In this document: positions 24,906 through 33,198 of the stretch, piece by piece
How the letters are laid out: the number at the start of each line of letters is the position of its first letter
Position numbering within the stretch: the first letter of the stretch is position 1
Origin: CAYVBW01 sp964449995
GTDB taxonomy: Bacteria; Patescibacteriota; Microgenomatia; UBA1400; PJMF01
Assembly (NCBI GenBank): GCA_964449995.1
Contig: CAYVBW010000003.1
Coordinates: 1 to 46,189 of the forward strand
Direction: 5' to 3'
Length of the DNA: 46,189 bases
Position numbers and translations under genes: made by a program
The notes under the pieces: model-generated
Database searches by the model: none
Told to the model about the DNA's origin: nothing
What the model saw: the letters and a program-made list of their open reading frames with translations, nothing else

Positions 24906-25697
24906 ATGACTGCCCAAACTAAAAAAACCCTGGCCCAAACCATTGCTCTTGGTACCAGCATTATTTTGGCTTACATTTGGCTGCATATTCCTGCACTGGC
25001 GCAATATTCTCTGCAAGCTTTTGCAGTATGTATTTTACTCTACTTTATTCTCAAAAAACTTAACGATGCTGCTGTGTGGCAGGTTTTGCCAACCACGGCC
25101 GTGGATGAAATGATGCTGGTCACGTTTGCTTTTTTAATCTTAATCGGTGCTACTGGAGGCACCACCTCGGTTTTCTTTTCCTTAATCTTTGTTTATTTAT
25201 TTTTTGTGTCCATGACCATGCTGCGCTGGACCTCGATTATCATTACACTCACCACTACTCTGTTCTTTTATGCCCTAAACCCTAATTTAACACAAAACCT
25301 CAACCTGTCTCATTTGGCAGGCATTCCTTTGGTGATGGTGTTTTTCATGTTTGCCAAACATCAATATGAACAGGTTAAGCAAAAACAAACTGTAATAGAA
25401 ATCGAAAATAACAAGATCAGCAGTTATCAAATTTATCTTGAGGAAAAAGAGCATGAACTTAAAAAATCTGAAGATAACACTTGGGATTGGTTATATTTTT
25501 TTGAGAGTTTTATTTTTGGGTTTATTCAGCCTAAGCTAGAACAAATTATTGAAATGGCAGAGTTTGAACAAAACCTTGATGCTGTAAAAGGACAACTGGC
25601 TCTTATCAGACTAGAATTAGAAAAACTTAAAGTAAAAATCAAGCAACAGCAAGATGACAACTCCAAACCTAATGAAACCACTGACAAAAACAGCTAA
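24906..25697 (+). CDS. Polytopic membrane protein with C-terminal coiled coil
   Basis: 263 residues, not recognised. Hydrophobic segments at roughly 10-30, 36-52, 65-80, 84-104, 108-124 and 136-150 suggest five or six membrane helices; residues ~155-260 are charged and helical, with heptad-like coiled-coil character, ending in a polar tail. The arrangement resembles the sensor part of signalling proteins without an output domain, or a scaffold. Six bases separate it from the next gene, so it is probably the first gene of the surface-protein cluster. A TATAAT box lies about 50 bases upstream of the ATG. Confidence 0.7.
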   Translation: MTAQTKKTLAQTIALGTSIILAYIWLHIPALAQYSLQAFAVCILLYFILKKLNDAAVWQVLPTTAVDEMMLVTFAFLILIGATGGTTSVFFSLIFVYLFFVSMTMLRWTSIIITLTTTLFFYALNPNLTQNLNLSHLAGIPLVMVFFMFAKHQYEQVKQKQTVIEIENNKISSYQIYLEEKEHELKKSEDNTWDWLYFFESFIFGFIQPKLEQIIEMAEFEQNLDAVKGQLALIRLELEKLKVKIKQQQDDNSKPNETTDKNS

Positions 25698-25702
25698 AAA
25701 CT

Positions 25703-26542
25703 ATGACTCAGTTAATTGATTTTTTGCTCCAAACAATAGATAAAAAAATAATAAACAAAACCCGATTTGTTATTATATTTTTTTGCTTGGCAATATTTGT
25801 TAGCCTCATTGCACTTTTCCGTCCACAGCTGATCAAGGCGGAGCGACTTACTTCTGATTCATACATTATTCAGTTTGCTAACTTTAATATGGGTGCGGGC
25901 AAGTTTGACCCAGGAACGCTTTACAATGTTAGTTATACTCTAGGTCAAACAGCTGCTGGACCCTATGGCAAATTTGGTGAAGGAGAAGAAAGCTACTACT
26001 TTATTGGAGCCGGCTTTCAATATATTTATCAAATTGGAGAGTTTAAATTTACCATTTCTGATATTGATATCGATCTGGGAACTCTTACTCCAGGAGCTCA
26101 TAATACTGGCAATAATACTCTAACTATCAGCACCAGAGGAGCAGGTGGCTACACTATATACACATACGAACAACATCCCCTCACCCACCGTGGCGGATTG
26201 GATTTCATTCCCGATACAGAGTGTGACGTAGGCTACACCTGCGACCCTGAAAATGCTAAACCCTGGTTAATGGAAAATGTAGAGGGTTTTGGTTTTAATG
26301 CTGCTGGTGACAGTGTGGCTGAAGATTTTACTAGTGCCAACCCTGTTTGTATTACCGATACCGAATGTTTTAGACCTTTTGCTGATGTTAGCGGTGGCGG
26401 AGTGATGAAACCAATCATGGGTTCTGATAACATTGCCCGAGCCGAACAAGCCACCATTACTTATAAAGCTGGAATCAGTGGTGCGCAGGCTGCTGGTCAT
26501 TATGAAACCAGCATCATCTTTGTGGCGGTGCCGGGGTATTAG
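25703..26542 (+). CDS. Secreted WxL-like beta-sandwich surface protein
   Basis: 279 residues. A long signal peptide or signal anchor (about 18-45, VIIFFCLAIFVSLIALF, then PQLIKAE) is followed by beta-rich sequence. The C-terminal half has the pattern of WxL-type domains: FTISDIDIDLGTLTPGAHNTGNNTLTIS, then GAGGYTIYTYE and the closing AGHYETSIIFVAVPGY. The same scheme recurs in the 27866 gene. In Firmicutes WxL proteins bind peptidoglycan and work with DUF916 proteins, which are represented next door. No canonical W-x-L triplet is obvious, so this is a structural resemblance, not a firm family assignment. Cysteine pairs in the insert could form disulphides. TAG stop before a repeat. Confidence 0.65.
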   Translation: MTQLIDFLLQTIDKKIINKTRFVIIFFCLAIFVSLIALFRPQLIKAERLTSDSYIIQFANFNMGAGKFDPGTLYNVSYTLGQTAAGPYGKFGEGEESYYFIGAGFQYIYQIGEFKFTISDIDIDLGTLTPGAHNTGNNTLTISTRGAGGYTIYTYEQHPLTHRGGLDFIPDTECDVGYTCDPENAKPWLMENVEGFGFNAAGDSVAEDFTSANPVCITDTECFRPFADVSGGGVMKPIMGSDNIARAEQATITYKAGISGAQAAGHYETSIIFVAVPGY

Positions 26543-26548
26543 GGTACC

Positions 26549-26618
26549 GTGGTATTTGGTATTTGGTATTTGGTATTTGGTATGGCCCGGTGGTGATACC
26601 AAGTGCTCAATTTTAAAA
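26549..26618 (+). repeat. Heptamer repeat element, copy 9
   Basis: Four regular GGTATTT units, then GGTATGGCCCGGTGGTG and GTGCTCAATTTTAAAAG. It follows the stop of the 25703 gene and leads directly into the start of the 26632 gene. Confidence 0.85.
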
Positions 26619-26722
26619 GTGAATAACAAACATGTCTAATATAAAAAGAATCATCAAGATAAGCCTTATCTTAGCACTGCTGGTTTTCATAAGCAGTTTG
26701 TTGAATACAGTTAGAGCCCAAA
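26585..26722 (+). repeat. Repeat-plus-signal-peptide cassette, copy A
   Basis: 138 bases that align without gaps to 30483-30620 with about 15 differences by hand count. The segment runs from the GCCCGGTGGTG box through the start codon to the end of the signal peptide and stops there. Confidence 0.85.
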
Positions 26723-27651
26723 CTATAGATGCTCCTAATGAGGATTTTTCTATCTCGGTACATCCTCCTGTGTCATACGTTTATGTTAAGCCTTCAGAAA
26801 AACTGCGTCATACTTTAATAGTCAAAAACACAGGCCGAAGACCGCTAAGCATCTCCACAAATGTCACAGACTTTAAACCTGACGGCAAAACTGGACAACC
26901 AGTGATTCAGCCAGGAAGAATTTTTAATAAAGAAGCCAATCCTGACTTATCTTTTGGAGAACCTTTCACTCTTCAGCCAGGACGCAGTCACAGCGTGAAT
27001 CTGCAGTTTGATGTCGCCGAAGTGGTGCAAGAAAAAGAATATCCTCTGGCTATTCTAATCAATGCCCACAGTCTAAGCCCAAAATCTAGTGATCAAGATG
27101 GAAGAATCCAAAACGCCACTAAAGCGCAAGTTGCCGGAACCGTAGTTAGTAACTTAATCGTTTATATTGGTCACGACGAAGACAACCAAGGAAAAATAGA
27201 AATTGCACAATTGAACCTACCCCTCCTGATTGATAGTTTTAGCGGAATTAGTTTTGATATTTTGGCACAAAACTCCGGCTCTACTGCTACCCTGATTCAA
27301 GGAAAGGCCGTAATTGAAAATATTTTTCAACAAACTATAAGTGAGTATATTTTTTACCCTGATTTTGTGCTAGCTGAGTCAACTCGCATGGTAAGAGGGG
27401 TTGAGTTTTCGCCTGACCTCCTCGATAATGACGGCTTATTAGATCCAAAAAAAGTGGATAATCTTTTTACTCGATTTGTTTACAAACCACCAATTTTAAT
27501 TGGTGTTTACAATGTTCATTTAGAACTTTCTGGCTTGCAACAAACTGAAACTGTTATTGCGCTACCTTTTTCAATCATAGCCGCTGTTGGTGTAGGGTTT
27601 TTGCTATACTGGAGTCATAAACAAGTTTTAAAAGCAACGAAGAACAACTGA
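26632..27651 (+). CDS. DUF916-like surface protein with C-terminal membrane anchor
   Basis: 339 residues. Signal peptide 1-30 ending in VRAQ. Residues ~38-160 form an Ig-like domain of the DUF916 kind: SVHPPVSYVYVKPSEKLRHTLIVKNTGRRPLSISTNVTDF..., a second domain (~165-290) includes VSNLIVYIGHDEDNQGKIEI, and a single helix near 312-330 (ALPFSIIAAVGVGFLLYW) with a short basic tail anchors it. DUF916 proteins bridge WxL proteins and the cell surface. The signal peptide is nearly duplicated in the 30530 gene. The neighbours are secreted or anchored proteins of the same cluster. Confidence 0.7.
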   Translation: MSNIKRIIKISLILALLVFISSLLNTVRAQTIDAPNEDFSISVHPPVSYVYVKPSEKLRHTLIVKNTGRRPLSISTNVTDFKPDGKTGQPVIQPGRIFNKEANPDLSFGEPFTLQPGRSHSVNLQFDVAEVVQEKEYPLAILINAHSLSPKSSDQDGRIQNATKAQVAGTVVSNLIVYIGHDEDNQGKIEIAQLNLPLLIDSFSGISFDILAQNSGSTATLIQGKAVIENIFQQTISEYIFYPDFVLAESTRMVRGVEFSPDLLDNDGLLDPKKVDNLFTRFVYKPPILIGVYNVHLELSGLQQTETVIALPFSIIAAVGVGFLLYWSHKQVLKATKNN

Positions 27652-27865
27652 TTGTTTATTTTTGTTTAAGCTAAAAAAGCTAAAACTTTAACAAACTTTT
27701 TCAAAAGTTAAATAAGGGGGTTGACCTAAATCTTTACTAAGTTTTAAAATCAACTCAGTATTGCTTTTAAGCAAATATCTTATTATGCTAGATACTAGAG
27801 TTAAAATTTAGAAAAAATAACTTATCCAATTACTAATATTACTAACATTTATTAAAATTTTCCCT

Positions 27866-29323
27866 ATGACAAAAGTCCGCCCGGCCTATTTAAGGCTACT
27901 AATTTTTTCATTAATTGCTTTAGGACTGGTTTTACTTGGCCGGAACCAAAGTACCCAGGCAGGTAACTTAAGAGAAGTGTCTGTGGTCATGAGTAATTCT
28001 AGATTTTCATTTTTAGGTAAAACCACTGCCGTAGACGGTACTGTAGTTGATATTGCTATCGCAGATGGGCTTGATAATTATATCGTGCCAGGTACTACAG
28101 ATGAAACCGATGTCTTGGTGGTGGGAGATACTCTAAATTTTGGCATCCCTGCAACACCAGTTGAATATGACATTCTGGAAGTGGTTGATGGCAACACCAT
28201 TATAGTAGATGATGCTGCCGTGAGTCATCCCGATACCTTTTTCCTAGCTGAAACTAGTCAACTAACAGCCAATTTTAAAACCAGAGTGGCGGTAGACGAT
28301 GGAGCTTTTGAGGTTTTAGTGCCGGCAGCAGCTGCCAACTCTAGTGATGGATATCCAAATCAGGGTTTCTTTGACTACGGAACTGCTGCTCCCACTGTAA
28401 CCTGTGAAGCTGATACCCACACCATTACTACTCCTGGCTCATCTTCTGCAGGACAAACCGGAGCTGGTTACCCCTCAGGGACATGGCATGTTTACCGCTG
28501 CGTTTACACTGGTGCTGGGGATAATGACGATGAAATTACCATTACTATTAGCAATATCATTAACCCCTCACCTAAAGGAGATCACACCACCGGCGTTGCT
28601 GACACCTATGACATTTATGTAAGACATCTTGACAGTGGCGATGAAGAAGTTGATGTCACTAGAATAAAAATTGGAGTAATTGAGGCAGTTAGAGTTAGCG
28701 CAACCGTAGTCCCCTCTTTGACCTTTATTATTGAAGGTAATACTGACTTAAGCACACTCAGATGTGGCGTAGCTCCAAGTGTAGCAACTGATGCAAACAG
28801 CGTAGCGTTTGGAGACCTAATCGTTGGTACATTTATTAACGCAGTCCAGCGCTTGGAGGTAAGAACCAATGCCTCAGAAGGAGCAGTGGTAACTGCTTTA
28901 TCCTATGATCAGCTAGGAAGAAACGGAGGGGCTTGTGCTGGTAAATTAACACCTGTTTACTCCATTGGAACTGGCGAATTTGAATGTATTTGGGATGCTA
29001 ATGTAGCTACCATGAGTCATGAAAACGCTGTTGATTGGGATGATAATAGCGACACTGGTTTTGGCTATTCAATTGATGATTACAACTCTAACACCACCCC
29101 AGCCTTTGAATATGATACTGGAGGAGATGATTTTAGAGCAAAACACTTTGCCGACTATGACCGAGGAGGAGCTGGTACCCAAGAACCTCAGCCACTATTT
29201 AATTCCGGTGAACCAACCAATGACGATGACATTTATCTGTGTTATCGCATCAATGCTGATGCCCTGACTGCTGCTGGAGAATACCATACATATATCACCT
29301 ACACAGCTACTGCCACCTTTTAA
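27866..29323 (+). CDS. Secreted WxL-like beta-rich surface protein
   Basis: 485 residues. Signal peptide about 10-35 (LLIFSLIALGLVLLG...STQAGN). The mature protein is acidic, Asp/Thr/Gly-rich and beta-type. The C-terminal third repeats the scheme of the 25703 product: SVAFGDLIVGTFINAVQRLEVRTNASEGAVVTALSYD and a final AGEYHTYITYTATATF. Several Cys residues, few elsewhere in the window, may form disulphides. A possible promoter (TTGCTT-17-TATGCT, 27761-27789) lies upstream, with the inverted repeat TTGCTT/AAGCAA on the -35. The 29362 DUF916-like gene follows after 38 bases, giving a WxL-like/DUF916-like pair. Confidence 0.65.
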   Translation: MTKVRPAYLRLLIFSLIALGLVLLGRNQSTQAGNLREVSVVMSNSRFSFLGKTTAVDGTVVDIAIADGLDNYIVPGTTDETDVLVVGDTLNFGIPATPVEYDILEVVDGNTIIVDDAAVSHPDTFFLAETSQLTANFKTRVAVDDGAFEVLVPAAAANSSDGYPNQGFFDYGTAAPTVTCEADTHTITTPGSSSAGQTGAGYPSGTWHVYRCVYTGAGDNDDEITITISNIINPSPKGDHTTGVADTYDIYVRHLDSGDEEVDVTRIKIGVIEAVRVSATVVPSLTFIIEGNTDLSTLRCGVAPSVATDANSVAFGDLIVGTFINAVQRLEVRTNASEGAVVTALSYDQLGRNGGACAGKLTPVYSIGTGEFECIWDANVATMSHENAVDWDDNSDTGFGYSIDDYNSNTTPAFEYDTGGDDFRAKHFADYDRGGAGTQEPQPLFNSGEPTNDDDIYLCYRINADALTAAGEYHTYITYTATATF

Positions 29324-29361
29324 ACCAAAAACAACAAACTAAAAAACAACATAACCTGTCC

Positions 29362-30393
29362 ATGAAAAAATACTCCTTGCTTCTCTGCCTAACATTAGTA
29401 ATTGGTTTGCTAGCAGCAACTAATCATTTTGTAAATTCTTTGCAAGCTCAAATTGGCAACCCCACTCCTGATCGCCAGGTGCTGGTCACTATGCCCCCTA
29501 GAACAGGTGAAGATGGTCAGATTAGAATTGAGCCAGGAGAAAAATATCAAACCAATATTAGAGTACGCAATGTTTCAGAACGAACTCTTACCCTAAGATC
29601 TTTTGCCCAAGATTTTATTGTCAGAGAGGATGGCGAAACTCCAATCCCAGTGCAAGACACTGTCACTAACCGCTGGAGCTTAGCCAATTGGATGGTGGTT
29701 GCCCCCAACCTACACACTTTGGCACCAAAGGAAACAGCAGAAATGAGTATTTTAATTGAAGTGCCAGAAAACGCTATGCCGGGAGGAAAATACGCCATGG
29801 TGGTTCACGAGCCAACTGATGGTACAGATCTAAGCGACGTCCAAGGTGCTATAGCTGCTATCAGCCAGCGGGTTGGAACTTTATTTTATGTAATTGTAGA
29901 AGGACCAATTAACGAAGAAGCTTACATCCGTAATTTTAAGTTTAAAAAATTTCAAGAATTTGGTCCTGTGCCCTATTCTTTCACAGTCCGCAATCAATCA
30001 GATGTTCATATTCGTCCCAGAATGAATATTGACATCTTTAATATGCTGGGCAAAAAATCAGACTCCATTACTGTAGACTCTAAAAACATTTTTCCACTTA
30101 ATAGTCGAGACTTTGCTGGTAAATGGGATAAAATTTGGGGCTTTGGCCTTTATACAGCCAAACTTACCGCCAGCTACGGAGAAAGCGGTCAAGTTACTGT
30201 GGCCACGGCTAATTTCTGGATTGTTCCAGTAAGAATTATCCTATCCATACTCTTTGGTGGCCTGCTAATTGCAGCCATTGTCATGGCAACCAAGCGCTAC
30301 AGCGAAAAGAAATATCAGCTAGAGCAAGAAAAAGTCAAAGAGTTGCAAAAAAAGCTTGACCAGTATGAAGAAGAGGGTAAAGAAAAGAAATAA
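29362..30393 (+). CDS. DUF916-like surface protein with membrane anchor and cytoplasmic coiled coil
   Basis: 343 residues. Signal peptide 1-30 (LLLCLTLVIGLLAATNHFVNSLQAQ). Residues ~40-165 form the first Ig-like domain (IRIEPGEKYQTNIRVRNVSERTLTL...VVAPNLHTLAPKETAEMSILIEVPENAMPGGKYAMVV), and ~165-290 a second one. A membrane helix at about 290-310 (IILSILFGGLLIAAIVMA) is followed by a charged coiled coil (KYQLEQEKVKELQKKLDQYEEE) inside the cell. This is the architecture of DUF916 proteins that pair with WxL proteins, but the intracellular coiled coil is additional. A terminator follows. Confidence 0.75.
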   Translation: MKKYSLLLCLTLVIGLLAATNHFVNSLQAQIGNPTPDRQVLVTMPPRTGEDGQIRIEPGEKYQTNIRVRNVSERTLTLRSFAQDFIVREDGETPIPVQDTVTNRWSLANWMVVAPNLHTLAPKETAEMSILIEVPENAMPGGKYAMVVHEPTDGTDLSDVQGAIAAISQRVGTLFYVIVEGPINEEAYIRNFKFKKFQEFGPVPYSFTVRNQSDVHIRPRMNIDIFNMLGKKSDSITVDSKNIFPLNSRDFAGKWDKIWGFGLYTAKLTASYGESGQVTVATANFWIVPVRIILSILFGGLLIAAIVMATKRYSEKKYQLEQEKVKELQKKLDQYEEEGKEKK

Positions 30394-30418
30394 GTTAAAA
30401 CAATCTAGCAAGTAATTT

Positions 30419-30449
30419 AAAGGGTAATGGTTCAGTCATTACCCTTTTT
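30419..30449 (+). terminator. Rho-independent terminator after the 29362 gene
   Basis: AAAGGGTAATG/CATTACCCTTT, a perfect 11-bp stem with a 7-base loop and a T5 tract. It begins 26 bases after the stop and closes the upstream transcription unit. Confidence 0.88.
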
Positions 30450-30459
30450 GGTACCGGAT

Positions 30460-30517
30460 CGTGGTATTTAGTATTTGGTATAGCCCGGTGGTGATGCCAA
30501 GTACTCAGTTTTAAAAG
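30460..30517 (+). repeat. Heptamer repeat element, copy 10
   Basis: CGTGGTATTTAGTATTTGG then GGTATAGCCCGGTGGTG and GTACTCAGTTTTAAAAG. It lies between the terminator and the next start codon, so any promoter for the 30530 gene must be in or near it. Confidence 0.85.
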
Positions 30518-30620
30518 TGAGTAACAACTATGTCTAATATAAAAAGAATCATCAGGGTAAGTTTTTTCTTAGCACTGCTGGTTATCACAGGCAGTTTGTT
30601 GAATACAGCTAGAGCCCAAA
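30483..30620 (+). repeat. Repeat-plus-signal-peptide cassette, copy B
   Basis: Partner of 26585-26722, same length without gaps. It ends exactly at the junction between signal peptide and mature protein. Confidence 0.85.
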
Positions 30621-32578
30621 GCTCTGAAGCCTACCCTACTCCCCCTCCCAGTGAAAAAGAAGTCTTTCTTAGCGCTGTTATGCCTGATATCGTGCCTCCA
30701 ACAGCCCCAATTCTTATTGCTCCTGAGGACAATGAGCTGGTGAGCACTAATCGCCCCCAGTTTGTGTGGTTGGAGTCAACTGACAATGTGGCCATGTCTC
30801 ATTATAAACTCACTATTGATGGAGAGCTTATTTTGGACAACTTAGCCACCCCAGGTACTTATGAGCTGTACAACCTATCTTACAACTCCAGTCTGGGATA
30901 CTATTATTTAGATATTAAGTTTGACCTAGACCAAGGCCAGCATACTTGGAAAATTACAGCGGTTGATGCCGTGGACTTAACCAATGACTCTGTCACATGG
31001 AGTTTTACTGTAGACTCTATTCCGCCTCATTTTATCTTAACCCAAATTGGTGATGTTGAGGTCTCTATCTCTGCCCAAGATCAGTCTACAATTCCCGAAG
31101 AGCCAATAGAAATCTCTGTCAACGAACCAATGCTAGAAGCTTATGGAGAGGCTAACAGCACGGTACAGCTGACAGCTATTATTCCAGGACAAGATGATTA
31201 TTATTCTGAAACATTAATTGATGGCAGAGGCAACTGGAACCACCGACTACCTATTCTACCAAGAGATACTGTCATTACTCTTAACTTTGTTATTATCGAT
31301 TTAGCTCGCCATATTAGAGTTTTAGAAGGTGTTAAAATCATTATTCCTATCGATGTGATCACTATCCCCTTACCCACAGCAGTAACCACTGTTGAGCCTT
31401 CACCCACCCCTCATCCAGATATAATAGAACCTGAACCACCCAAACCACCCGTTGAGATTCCCTATAGACCTCCTAAAGAAATTGTTTATGAGATTATCCG
31501 CTGGTTAACTCCCACTCCTATTTGGCGTATTGCTAGTAGAGATCCTTTTCAAACCTGGCTGCAGTTTGTTGGTCCTTGGTTGGTTTTAATCATAGTGGGT
31601 TGGCCCGCAGCTCTTGCCACTCTACTTCTAGCCAGAAAGTTTGGCCTACTGATCTCCGGCAAACACTTAATCAAAATTTGGCAGGCTTTGGGCGTTATTC
31701 CCTATGAAGATAGAGAGGGATGGGTCTTTGACAGTAGATTTACTCAATGGTTGGAAAAAGAGTCCAAAAAAATATGGTTGGCTGAAACAAATTTAATCAA
31801 TCTTGGAATTCCTTTTGCCCAAATCATTGCTATTAGTCAACCCTCAGACCCAAGCTTTCCACCTTTTTATCAAACAGTATTAACAGACCAACAGGGCTTG
31901 TATTTGCCACTAAAGCTACCCCTAAATAAATACCGCCTATCAGTACAAGCTCAGGATTACCGCTACCCCACCTTACAACAAAGACCTGAGGACATAGAAT
32001 TGATAGATTTTTATAAAGCTGAAGAACAAGAGGTTAAAATAGACCAGACTAGTTTATCGCTGCAAATACCGGTTGATACAGTTGATACTACAGAGAGCTA
32101 TACTAGAGGGAAAACTAGCTGGCTTAGAAAAATACAGTTGTGGTTGGCTAAAATTATTGTATTTAACAACCCAATTGTATTGGTCAACATTATTTTAGCC
32201 AGTGCAGTGATCTTATTCTGGCCCAGTGTAGTTAATCTCGCAGCCCTGACTCTATACTTAATTCTGGGACTGTATTATCTGTTTAAACAGCCCTTGTTTG
32301 GCAATATTCGGGGTCTAGTGATTGATAAAGATGGCAATTATGTACAAAACGCCATGATAAGGCTTATTAAACAAGATGGATCTAAGCAAACCTTTACAGC
32401 ACTAACCAATAGTCAAGGAGAGTTCTGCTACTACTTTAAGAGTGGTCGCTTCAGACTAACAGCCAGCAAGCCCCAATATAAGCAAGTTGTTGATGCTGAA
32501 ACTAAAGATGAGGTTCAGGTTGACGGGTGGTGGCATCAAAAACGGCTGGTGGTGGTATCTGGTATCCATGGTATTTAG
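30530..32578 (+). CDS. Large anchored surface protein with Ig-like and carboxypeptidase-regulatory-like domains
   Basis: 682 residues. Signal peptide 1-30 ending ARAQ. Residues ~60-165 form a bacterial Ig-like domain (PTAPILIAPEDNELVSTNRPQFVWLESTDN...HTWKITAVDAVDLTNDSVTWSFTVD), and ~170-270 a second one. A Pro/Thr/Glu-rich stalk (~280-325) follows, then membrane helices at about 345-370 and, later, 548-585. Between and after them are carboxypeptidase-regulatory/SpaA-like segments (IPFAQIIAISQ...LTDQQGLYLPLKL; NIRGLVIDKDGNYVQNAMIRLIKQDG...LTNSQGEFCYYF). The last ~9 residues and the TAG stop are encoded by a heptamer repeat. Probably a structural envelope component; no enzyme motif seen. Confidence 0.7.
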   Translation: MSNIKRIIRVSFFLALLVITGSLLNTARAQSSEAYPTPPPSEKEVFLSAVMPDIVPPTAPILIAPEDNELVSTNRPQFVWLESTDNVAMSHYKLTIDGELILDNLATPGTYELYNLSYNSSLGYYYLDIKFDLDQGQHTWKITAVDAVDLTNDSVTWSFTVDSIPPHFILTQIGDVEVSISAQDQSTIPEEPIEISVNEPMLEAYGEANSTVQLTAIIPGQDDYYSETLIDGRGNWNHRLPILPRDTVITLNFVIIDLARHIRVLEGVKIIIPIDVITIPLPTAVTTVEPSPTPHPDIIEPEPPKPPVEIPYRPPKEIVYEIIRWLTPTPIWRIASRDPFQTWLQFVGPWLVLIIVGWPAALATLLLARKFGLLISGKHLIKIWQALGVIPYEDREGWVFDSRFTQWLEKESKKIWLAETNLINLGIPFAQIIAISQPSDPSFPPFYQTVLTDQQGLYLPLKLPLNKYRLSVQAQDYRYPTLQQRPEDIELIDFYKAEEQEVKIDQTSLSLQIPVDTVDTTESYTRGKTSWLRKIQLWLAKIIVFNNPIVLVNIILASAVILFWPSVVNLAALTLYLILGLYYLFKQPLFGNIRGLVIDKDGNYVQNAMIRLIKQDGSKQTFTALTNSQGEFCYYFKSGRFRLTASKPQYKQVVDAETKDEVQVDGWWHQKRLVVVSGIHGI

Positions 32579-32646
32579 TGTTTGGTATCCGTGGTATTTG
32601 GTATTTGGTGTTTGGTGTTTGGTATGGCCCGGTGGTGGGTCAAAGC
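32549..32646 (+). repeat. Heptamer repeat element, copy 11 (long, varied units)
   Basis: Units GGTATCT, GGTATCC, GGTATTT, GGTGTTT and others lead to GGTATGGCCCGGTGGTGGG. The unit variety suggests slippage followed by divergence. It overlaps the end of the 30530 gene. Confidence 0.85.
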
Positions 32647-33198
32647 GGAGTGGTAAAAAACGCTCCACAAACTGTACCCTACGAACCGCTCCCAAACTTA
32701 CACTAACCCAGCTAATCAACTCAGCAGCAAATCTACCCTCTCCTCCAAATCATATCTCCAACCCACTGCCCTACTTTTTTGTCTTTTCCCGCTAGTTGGA
32801 ACAAGATACCCGAGGATTTAACCAAAAATCAATCACAACTTAAGGATCCTATAACAAAGTAGTTTTTTCATTCTATAACTGCCAATTCAAAATTTTCTTA
32901 AACCTGCCCTGTTTTGTACATTTTGCAGCCTGATTCGCTAAATCTTTGCCATTTTTTTAATATTATAAGGATGCAATAATAAGTAAGCTTATTCTTGCAT
33001 AATTGCCGATTTATTATTGCAACCTCTGGAGTGGTAATTACCGCAAATTGACCATTGTGCTTATAAAGTGATCAATATGATATTTAATATCAAGTGAATT
33101 ACTTGAGGTAAAGTACACCCGAAAACGATTTTTACTGACTTTACATCAGAAATAGAATTTTGAATTCGGGAATTGTAATGCGAAGCGTGTTTTAAAAA
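32579..33198. other. Non-coding region with repeat remnant and inverted motifs
   Basis: About 620 bases. The first part is the heptamer element; the middle has no clear feature; 32972-33020 carries a three-armed motif; further right are GATATT-T-AATATC (near 33078) and TCAAGT/ACTTGA (near 33090). No gene is supported. Confidence 0.55.
32972..33021. repeat. Three-armed inverted repeat
   Basis: TGCAATAATAAG (32972-32983), CTTATTCTTGCA (32988-32999, one mismatch to its complement) and TTATTATTGCA (33011-33021) form alternative hairpins: arm 1 can pair with arm 2 or with arm 3. Could be a regulatory switch, a multiple operator or the end of a lost mobile element. Confidence 0.5.

Noticed and set aside
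32487..32795. 102-codon open frame across the heptamer repeat
   Set aside because: It overlaps the end of the 30530 gene out of frame and consists largely of repeat translation.
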